56,833 nucleotides of DNA from T1Sed10-7 sp047921175 (GTDB taxonomy: Bacteria; Actinomycetota; Nitriliruptoria; Nitriliruptorales; Nitriliruptoraceae), in contig JBLRWQ010000012.1 in the NCBI GenBank assembly GCA_047921175.1, positions 1 to 56,833 of the forward strand. The letters run 5' to 3'. The notes under the pieces were generated by a model. It was given only the letters and a program-made list of their open reading frames with translations. It made no database searches and had not been told where the DNA came from. Both the position numbers and the translations under genes were made by a program. Positions 51,615-56,833 of this stretch are shown here, one piece after another; positions within the stretch are counted from its first letter, which is position 1; each line of letters opens with the position of its first letter.

Positions 51615-51812
51615 CCAAGCCGAGCCCAGCACGGCCGTAGGTCGGCGCAACGGCGTCTCCGATCGGTGGCACGGTCGTCGATCATCGCCGGTCCCGGCGC
51701 CGACGACAGTCGGGCTGCACGAACCAGCCGAGCGTCGCGGTTGCGCGCAGCCCGGGCGAGCAGGCTGCTGGCAAGCGACGGCCAGTATGCGAGCCCGGCC
51801 CCGCCATGGAGG

Positions 51813-51840
51813 GAGGCGGCTTCCCGAGGGAGACCGCCTC
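51813..51840 (-). terminator. Hairpin beside tRNA-Ser fragment
   Basis: GAGGCGG (51813-51819) pairs with CCGCCTC (51834-51840). It sits on the 3' side of a minus-strand tRNA-Ser fragment and is probably the old terminator of that tRNA. The second fragment at 55973 has lost one arm of this stem. Confidence 0.5.
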
Positions 51841-51922
51841 TTCCTCATGGTGATGCGGCGGACTCATGGTGATGCGGCGGAGGTAGGGGGATCCGAACCC
51901 CCGAGACCCGTAGGTCGACCCG
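51822..51922 (-). repeat. tRNA-Ser 3' fragment, att-site copy 1
   Basis: The minus strand shows the T arm (GGGGGTTCGGATCCCCC), the variable arm (GACCTACGGGTC) and the acceptor 3' strand of a serine tRNA, but no anticodon arm or 5' half. The block repeats at 55973-56054 with five substitutions outside a 19-base tandem duplication (TCATGGTGATGCGGCGGAC at 51845 and 51864) present only here. A duplicated tRNA 3' end is the footprint of tyrosine-integrase insertion. Confidence 0.7.
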
Positions 51923-52727
51923 GATCGGCGCTGTTCCCGCCCGATCGGCCGCGAGGTGGCGCACGATGAGCGATGGGACACCCGGACGGCTCACGCGGAA
52001 GGTGCGACGCCTATCGCCGCGCGCCGCGGCGCCGACGCGGTCTGGCCGCTCGGGACACTCGGGACGGACGCGTTGGCTGGTGGCGCGGCACTCACCATCG
52101 TCGAGGGCGCACTGCCGGTGTTCAGCTTCGCCCGTGCGCTCACCGTCGCCGTCGGTCGGTTTCCTCGCCCGGGCCTCGCCCCGCGCGCGGCAGGTGCAGA
52201 CCAGTACCCGCTCAACACGCCCGACATCGCGACGCGCATACTGCCGTGACTTCGGGCTACCTCCTGGCGGCCAGAGCGGCTTCGCCGAGGGAGTCCCGTC
52301 CAGGCAGGCCGACGAAGGGTGGTACCGACAACCCGGTCCTTCGGGCTGCGAGTCCGTGGCGCACGGCGACGAGCTCGAGGGATGCGCGCATCTACGCACG
52401 GATCCGGCTGCGAGCGGAGGCCCGGCGGCCGCGACCGTCCGGCACGTGCTTGACCTCACGTCTGCGTGATCACGCGCCCCGAGGAGCCTGATGCGGGCAC
52501 CGGACTCCCTCCTCGGCGCGGCCAGGATCTCCCACCGGGCGGTACGCCTCGTCCGGGACGAGCCGTCAGGAGCGACACGGATCGTGTCGCCGCGTGTAGC
52601 CGCCCCGCATGGGGAGCCAACGCTTGAACATCACCATCGATGAGCTCGACCCCGACCCGGTGAACGTCAGGTCGCTGCTCGATGGGATCGCCGGCGCGCA
52701 CGTACGGCGCTCGAGCCGCTGCGCGAC
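51923..52727. other. Stretch without a confident gene
   Basis: All frames here give only short Arg/Ala/Pro-rich translations with no family motif and no clear ribosome-binding site. Base composition and codon pattern differ from the tightly packed regions to the left. It is most simply read as decayed element DNA just inside att-site copy 1. Confidence 0.5.
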
Positions 52728-52916
52728 TTGCCTCGACTCGGCCCCGAACTCACCGGCCGCTGGGAGGGGTTCCGGTTCATCCTCGGACCCTGCCGTTGGA
52801 TGCTGCTCGTCTACGTCCTCGATGAGACCCGAGACCGCGCCGTCATCGTCACGAGCCAGGACGCACGAACGTCGAGTGCGACGACCGGCGACCGATCCGG
52901 CCGCCGCTCGAGGTGA
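52728..52916 (+). pseudogene. Possible RelE/ParE-like toxin remnant
   Basis: A frame opening at TTG 52728 encodes about 62 residues, including LTGRWEGFRFILG, MLLVYVLDE and AVIVTSQDARTS. That strand order resembles the C-terminal half of RelE/ParE-type toxins. The frame is open further upstream (about 52690) but gives no convincing toxin N-terminus and no antitoxin gene. It is offered as a remnant with low confidence. Confidence 0.3.
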
Positions 52917-53030
52917 CCACCAGGGCAGGAGGCGCCAGAGCGAGCGCCGCGCCACTCCTGCTCCTGCGGGATCACTGCCGGGAACGGTTCTCGGACCTTG
53001 CTGCAGCTCTCGTCGCTCGGTCTCGAGACG

Positions 53031-53519
53031 TCAGGGATGATGAGCCACGGTCGTCCAAGGGTCCGGACGTGCCATGGTCGTGCGACGGACCTGGCGGGTA
53101 GCCGCTCGGGGTTGCTCAGCGGTAGCGGGCTTGGGGATGGCAACACAGATGTCGTCGTGACAGTCGGTGGGGTCGAGGGTGTCGAGCCGGGTCCGCAGGG
53201 CGAGGAGTTCGGTGCGGGTGTGTTCGAGTTCGGCGAGCCGCAGGTCGAGCTGCTCGATGCGCCGGTTGACAAGGTCGGCGACGTGGTCGCAGGGAGGCTG
53301 GCCGCCGTCGCGGATGGTGAGGATCTGCCGGATCTGGGCGAGGGTCAGGCCGGCGGCTTGCGCTTGGCGGATGAACACGACCCGGTCGATGGCGGCGTCG
53401 GGGTAGTCGCGGTAACCGGCCGGGGTGCGGTCGGGTTCGGGGAGCAGCCCGTCGGCTTCGTAGAACCGCAGGGTCTTGGCGCTCACGCCGGTGGCGGTGG
53501 CGAGCTCACCGATCAACAT
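53031..53519 (-). CDS. MerR-family metal-responsive regulator
   Basis: A 162-residue regulator. The N-terminal HTH reads IGELATATGVSAKTLRFYE, with the wing GYRDYPDAAIDRVVFI, and a long dimerisation helix follows. Three cysteines, C77, C120 and C125 (PPCDHV and DCHDDIC), sit where mercury, zinc or lead sensors of the family carry metal ligands; the C-X4-C spacing is shorter than the C-X8-C of classical MerR. GAGGAG lies six bases before ATG 53519. It faces the thioredoxin-like gene across a MerR-type promoter. Confidence 0.88.
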   Translation of the reverse strand: MLIGELATATGVSAKTLRFYEADGLLPEPDRTPAGYRDYPDAAIDRVVFIRQAQAAGLTLAQIRQILTIRDGGQPPCDHVADLVNRRIEQLDLRLAELEHTRTELLALRTRLDTLDPTDCHDDICVAIPKPATAEQPRAATRQVRRTTMARPDPWTTVAHHP

Positions 53520-53531
53520 CCGGATCTCCTC

Positions 53532-53563
53532 TTGACCTTCCAGTACGGTGGAAGCCGTAGCGT
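53532..53563 (+). promoter_or_regulatory. MerR-type promoter/operator
   Basis: -35 TTGACC (53532-53537) and -10 TAGCGT (53558-53563) are 20 bases apart, longer than normal. Between them sits the dyad CTTCCA-GTACGG-TGGAAG (53537-53554). An overlong spacer bearing a CTTCCA/TGGAAG dyad is the hallmark of promoters activated by MerR proteins through DNA untwisting. It drives the plus-strand thioredoxin-like gene and probably the reductase. Confidence 0.7.
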
Positions 53564-53594
53564 CACCGTACCGGCACGACCAGGAGGCACGGTG

Positions 53595-53885
53595 ATGGAT
53601 GTCACGTTGCGGCACTTCGACGGGTGCCCGAACTGGGAGGTCGCCGACGAGCGGCTGCGCAGGTTGGCGCACGAGCTCGGGTTCACGCTCCGCTACGAGC
53701 AGATCGAGACGCCCGAGGAGGCCGAGCGGCTGGGGTTCGCCGGTTCACCGACGGTGCTGGTCGACGGCGTCGACCCGTTCGCGACCGGGGACGAGCCGAC
53801 CGGGCTGGCCTGCCGCGTCTACGCGACCGAGGAGGGTCCGCAAGGCTCGCCCAGCGTGCAGCAGCTCCGGGACGTGCTGGCGTGA
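53595..53885 (+). CDS. Thioredoxin-like protein of the DF (seleno)protein type
   Basis: A 96-residue thioredoxin-fold protein opening VTLRHFDGCPNWEVAD. The single active-site Cys (GCPNW) is the position that is selenocysteine in some relatives; here it is a normal TGC codon. SPTVLVDGVDPFA and GLACRVYATEEG complete the family pattern. Such genes are often found with mercury or metal-resistance genes. AGGAGG lies seven bases before ATG 53595. It is the first gene of the MerR-controlled unit. Confidence 0.8.
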   Translation: MDVTLRHFDGCPNWEVADERLRRLAHELGFTLRYEQIETPEEAERLGFAGSPTVLVDGVDPFATGDEPTGLACRVYATEEGPQGSPSVQQLRDVLA

Positions 53886-53970
53886 GTGGCGGCTGGGCGG
53901 CGAGCCGTCTCGTGATCAAGGGGCGTCAGACGCGGGTTGAGGAGACTCGATGAACGTGAGGAGTCCCGCC

Positions 53971-55323
53971 ATGGCCGAGCACCACGACCTGGTCGTGATC
54001 GGTGCCGGCATGGCCGGTGTCACCGCCGCCAACAAGGCCGGTGCGGCAGGGTGGCGCGTGGCCATCGTCGACGCGCTGCCCTACGGCGGAACCTGTGCGC
54101 TGCGCGGGTGTGACCCCAAGAAGATCCTGCGTCGCGGGGCCGAGATCATCGACGCCGCCAGGCTGCTCGAGGGCAAGGGCATCGACGCCGGTGATCTCGC
54201 GATCAACTGGGCCGACCTGATCGGCCACAAGCGCGGGTTCACCGACCCCGTCCCCGCGAACATGGAACGCGGCCTCGCGGGCAACGGCGTCGACACGCTG
54301 CACGGCACCGCCACCTTCACCGGACCCCGCGAGCTCGAGGTCGACGGCCGGCCGGTGACGGCCGAGCGGTTCCTGCTCGCCACCGGTGCCCGCCCCCGAC
54401 CGCTGGACGTCCCCGGCGCCGAACATCTCATCGACAGCACCGGCTTCCTCCACCTCGACGCACTGCCCGGACGGATGCTGTTCGTCGGCGGCGGGTTCGT
54501 CAGCATGGAGTTCGCCCACATCGCCGCGCGCGCCGGCGTCGCGGTCACCGTCATCGACCGCAGCCAGCGACCGCTCAAGAACTTCGACCCCGACCTGGTC
54601 GACCTGCTCGTGACACGTTCGCGCGAGGTCGGCATCGACATCCGCCCGCGGACCTCGGTCCGCAGCGTCGCACCGGGCCCGGACGGCTTTCAGGTCACCG
54701 TCGAACGCGACGGCACCGCGTCGACGATCGAGGTCGACCTGGTCGTCCACGGCGCCGGGCGGGTGCCCGACCTGTCCCGACTGGATCTGGACGCGGCCGG
54801 GGTGAAGGCCGGCCGCCGCGGGGTGAGCGTCGCACCACACCTGCAGTCCACGACCAACCCTGCGATCTGGGCCGCAGGGGACGCCGCCGACACCCCCGGC
54901 ATGCCGCTCACCCCGGTCGCGGTGTTCGAAGGCAAGGTCGCCGTCTCCAACATGCGCAAGGGGCAGACCACGACACCGGACTACGACGGCGTGGCCACCG
55001 TCGTCTACACCATCCCCGAGCTCGCCCGCGTCGGCATGCTCGAGGCCGACGCACGCCAGGCCGGGATCAACCTCGACGTCCGCTACCACGACACCAGCAA
55101 CTGGTTCTCCAACTACCGCATCGGCGAGAGCACGGCCGCCACCAAGATCCTCGTCGACCGCGACACCGACACCATCATCGGCGCGCACATGTTCGGCCCC
55201 GACTACGGCGAACTCATCAACCTCTGCGCGCTGGCCATCAACCTCGGTCTCACCACCCGCCAGCTCAGGTCCATGACCGCCAGCTACCCCAGCGTCACCT
55301 CCGACCTCAGCTCCATGCTCTGA
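53971..55323 (+). CDS. Class I flavin disulfide reductase, mercuric-reductase-like
   Basis: A 450-residue FAD/NAD(P)H oxidoreductase. The FAD loop is VVIGAGMAGVTAA, the redox disulfide GGTCALRGCDPKK (C-X4-C), and the second nucleotide loop VGGGFVSMEFA; FAD-binding AAGDAAD is also present. The dimer domain ends TASYPSVTSDLSSML and lacks the His-X4-Glu pair (HPTLSE type) of glutathione and mercuric reductases, and the C-terminal Cys-Cys of MerA is absent. It may reduce a metal ion, quinone or low-molecular thiol. ATG 53971 has GAGGAG seven bases upstream; ATG 53950, also with GAGGAG, would add seven residues. Confidence 0.85.
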   Translation: MAEHHDLVVIGAGMAGVTAANKAGAAGWRVAIVDALPYGGTCALRGCDPKKILRRGAEIIDAARLLEGKGIDAGDLAINWADLIGHKRGFTDPVPANMERGLAGNGVDTLHGTATFTGPRELEVDGRPVTAERFLLATGARPRPLDVPGAEHLIDSTGFLHLDALPGRMLFVGGGFVSMEFAHIAARAGVAVTVIDRSQRPLKNFDPDLVDLLVTRSREVGIDIRPRTSVRSVAPGPDGFQVTVERDGTASTIEVDLVVHGAGRVPDLSRLDLDAAGVKAGRRGVSVAPHLQSTTNPAIWAAGDAADTPGMPLTPVAVFEGKVAVSNMRKGQTTTPDYDGVATVVYTIPELARVGMLEADARQAGINLDVRYHDTSNWFSNYRIGESTAATKILVDRDTDTIIGAHMFGPDYGELINLCALAINLGLTTRQLRSMTASYPSVTSDLSSML

Positions 55324-55528
55324 CGACCCCCACGCACGACAGCACCCATCGACGCAGCCGCATCGGCCGAACCGCCCGACAAGGCAGGGCAGCCCCGAGC
55401 GATCCGGGCATCTGACCCACATCATGAGAACCCGTCGAGCACCCGGCCGTTGCCCCAACCTCGGGATGTCGGCGCTCACTGCGGAGGACGGCGTTCCGCA
55501 CGACCGACCGCGCGCGCGAGGTCCGCCG

Positions 55529-55921
55529 GTGACGGTCATCCTCGACTCCTGGGCGGCGCTCCGCCTGCTCGAGGGCACGGAGCCCGCTGCCTCGCGCCTC
55601 CAGGCGGAACTCGAGGGCGACAGCAGGCCGGTGATGGGCTGGATCGACCTGGGTTAGGTTTGTTCCGTCGTCCGGCGGCTGCACGGGCACGAGGCGGCCG
55701 AATCGGTCGTGCGTGACCTGCGGCCGAAGCGGGACCTCGATCTGCCCGATGCCACCCGGGTCCTGGAAGCCGCCACCATCGAGGCGGACCACGCCACGGC
55801 CTACGCAGCTGTCTTCGCTGCTGCGACCGCGCTCGCCTACCGAGCCCCCCTGCTCACCGGTCATCCGGAACTGCTGCTGCCTGGCGCACCATCGGCGCAC
55901 GAGGACCTGCACAACAGCTGA
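55529..55921 (+). pseudogene. VapC-like PIN-domain toxin, inactivated
   Basis: One frame from GTG 55529 encodes a full-length PIN protein (TVILDSWAALRLL to the C-terminus near 55921) but is broken by TAG at 55655-55657. The stop falls where VapC has Glu in a WIxLGEV motif (here WIDLG then stop, then VCSVVRRLHG), consistent with a GAG to TAG change. The remaining catalytic acids are also lost: the position before FAAATAL is Val, and the usual GDPE is GHPE. No VapB gene is seen upstream. Confidence 0.75.
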
Positions 55922-55972
55922 CGGGCGTGCCAGTACCGACGACGTGATCGTCCAGGTGATCGACCACCGACA

Positions 55973-56065
55973 TCCCGAGGCAGACCGCCTCTTCCTCACG
56001 GTGATGCGGCGGAGGGAGGGGGATCCGAACCCCCGAGACCCGTAGGTCTACCCGCTTTCGAGGCT
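55973..56065 (-). repeat. tRNA-Ser(CGA) 3' half, att-site copy 2
   Basis: The minus strand carries anticodon loop CTCGAAA (Ser UCG), variable arm AGACCTACGGGTCT, T arm and acceptor 3' strand. The 5' half is missing: bases beyond 56065 cannot complete the anticodon stem or the acceptor. 55973-56054 repeats copy 1 at 51822-51922. This is the integration core of a mobile element or island. Confidence 0.72.
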
Positions 56066-56180
56066 GCTCCAGGGGGGCTCAGCAGGTTCCGCTCGGTGCC
56101 GGAAACCCCGTCTGACCAGGGGTTCTGCGGATCCCTGGTGGCGCCCCGTCTCGCCCGATGTCGCGCTGTGTCAGGTCTCT

Positions 56181-56205
56181 TGTGACCAGTCTGTGACCAT
56201 TCGGG
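56181..56205 (+). repeat. GTGACC direct repeats, possible integrase arm-type site
   Basis: GTGACC occurs at 56182-56187 and 56193-56198 (period 11). The 25-base block is 21/25 identical to 66-90. It lies about 120 bases from the broken end of the tRNA-Ser fragment. No gene is seen between 56066 and 56429. Confidence 0.4.
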
Positions 56206-56378
56206 AAGACTCTGGCCGGTCAGCAAGCAGGGTCTGTCCGTTGCTCGCCGTCCCTTCAGCTGGCGGCCCCGAGACGACAAGAGCAGCTCCGCGGACATCG
56301 GCTTCGCTCGTAGACGCGTCGCAGCCTGACTGTTGTCTCCGCTGGCCGTCAACCAGGCGATACCGGCGGTTGTGCACA

Positions 56379-56426
56379 GGTAAGTGAATCGTCTGAACTT
56401 GACGCTGTGCAGCACCTACACTTACC
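56379..56426 (+). promoter_or_regulatory. hicAB promoter with inverted-repeat operator
   Basis: GGTAAGTG (56379-56386) and CACTTACC (56419-56426) form an 8-base inverted repeat. Between and within them lie -35 TGAACT (56394-56399), a 17-base spacer and -10 TACACT (56417-56422). The -10 is seven bases from the hicA ATG, giving a leaderless transcript. The repeat is well placed for autorepression by HicB. Confidence 0.5.
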
Positions 56427-56429
56427 CTC

Positions 56430-56642
56430 ATGAAGCGACGAGACCTCATCCGACAGCTCCGAGACGCCGCAAGCGCCGCAGGGCTCGAGTTCACGTCGCT
56501 GCGCAACACCGGCGGTCACGAGGTCTTCTCGCTCGAGGGTCTGCGCATCCCGATCCCGAACCACCGCGAGATCGCGGAGGGCACGGCCAGGTCGATCCTG
56601 CGGCAGGCGGCAGCCAAGCTCGGAGAGGAGTGGTGGACATGA
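56430..56642 (+). CDS. hicA: HicA-family mRNA interferase toxin
   Basis: A 70-residue toxin with the small double-stranded-RNA-binding-like fold. KRRDLIRQLRDA opens the first helix, and GGHEVFS holds the catalytic His30. PIPNHREIAEGTARSILRQA is the usual C-terminal half. It cleaves mRNA when free of antitoxin. Its stop overlaps the hicB start (ATGA). Confidence 0.88.
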   Translation: MKRRDLIRQLRDAASAAGLEFTSLRNTGGHEVFSLEGLRIPIPNHREIAEGTARSILRQAAAKLGEEWWT

Positions 56643-56833
56643 CCACCTACCAGGTCACCGCCACCCGCGATGGTGACTGGTGGTCGCTCGTGGCCTCGAA
56701 CGTCGGGGGACGCGAGGTCGCTTCTCAGTCACGTCGTCTCGACCAGGCCGATGCCGCCATCCGCGAGGCGATCGCTCTGGTCCTCGACGTCGAACACGAC
56801 GCGTTCGACGTCGACATCACGCCGCAACTGGAG
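56639..56833 (+). CDS. hicB: HicB-family antitoxin (3' end beyond window)
   Basis: The first 65 residues are present, from ATG 56639 to the window edge. The HicB-type partial RNase H fold is seen: YQVTATRDGDWWSLVAS, then RLDQADAAIREAIAL. It should neutralise HicA and repress the operon. The DNA-binding C-terminus is outside the window. Confidence 0.8.
   Translation, partial: MTTYQVTATRDGDWWSLVASNVGGREVASQSRRLDQADAAIREAIALVLDVEHDAFDVDITPQLE

Noticed and set aside
51879..51922. Functional tRNA at att copy 1
   Set aside because: Only the variable arm, T arm and acceptor 3' strand are present; no anticodon arm, D arm or 5' acceptor strand can be found.
53595..53885. Selenoprotein call for the thioredoxin-like protein
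   Set aside because: The active-site codon is TGC (Cys), not TGA, and no SECIS-like structure is needed.
55973..56065. Functional tRNA-Ser(CGA) at att copy 2
   Set aside because: The anticodon loop is present but the 5' side of its stem mismatches, and no D arm or 5' acceptor strand exists to the right.

Overview
The window is very GC-rich, uses many GTG starts and packs its genes into overlapping ATGA/GTGA/TGATG operons. Gene content (SorC and MarR regulators, DrrAB-like ABC pumps, a Mycobacterium Sdh1-like succinate dehydrogenase, patatin/acyltransferase pairs) points to an actinobacterium. A full Ccm (System I) cytochrome c pathway plus NrfHA suggests a deep-branching lineage (Nitriliruptoria, Acidimicrobiia or Thermoleophilia type) rather than a classical streptomycete or mycobacterium. 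That placement is inference.

Layout. 0-0.3 kb: the tail of an unidentified CDS, GTGACC direct repeats and an intact tRNA-Ser(GGA), which looks like the end of an integrated element. 0.3-7.8 kb: a DUF2891 protein, succinate dehydrogenase/fumarate reductase flavoprotein and iron-sulfur subunits with a dicarboxylate transporter where the membrane anchor would be expected, and a DrrAB-type exporter. 8-16 kb: an aldo/keto reductase, an ABC exporter, a MarR repressor divergent from a YceI protein with two visible operators, a patatin-acyltransferase pair and aldose 1-epimerase. 16.2-27.4 kb: a respiratory nitrogen block. The ccmEABCDF operon ends in an Rrf2-type iron-sulfur regulator, and opposite it lie a TlpA/CcmG thioredoxin, nrfHA (nitrite to ammonia) and gdhA (ammonia to glutamate).

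28-45.5 kb is the most interesting part: a catabolic locus built around a RuBisCO-like protein. It contains a SorC regulator, a two-permease ABC sugar importer, a BisC-type molybdoenzyme, an FGGY kinase, a PfkB kinase, an NAD(P)/zinc alcohol dehydrogenase, two class II aldolase/epimerases, a 2-hydroxyacid dehydrogenase and a split transketolase. A 13-base motif, G-[ACT]-AC-NNN-YGTGCA, is visible in four promoter regions and suggests a single regulon. The gene set resembles, but does not match, the known apiose/apionate RuBisCO-like pathways, so it is a candidate undescribed sugar or sugar-acid pathway.

45.8-51.6 kb holds galE and galK behind tandem operator-like repeats, a two-component system with a divergent secreted protein, and a thiamine-binding protein. 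51.8-56.8 kb is accessory DNA. Two copies of the 3' half of a tRNA-Ser(CGA) bracket a MerR/thioredoxin-like/flavin disulfide reductase cassette and broken toxin genes. A HicAB toxin-antitoxin pair runs off the right edge. The simplest reading is a tandem array of small elements integrated at a tRNA-Ser gene lying beyond the right end.
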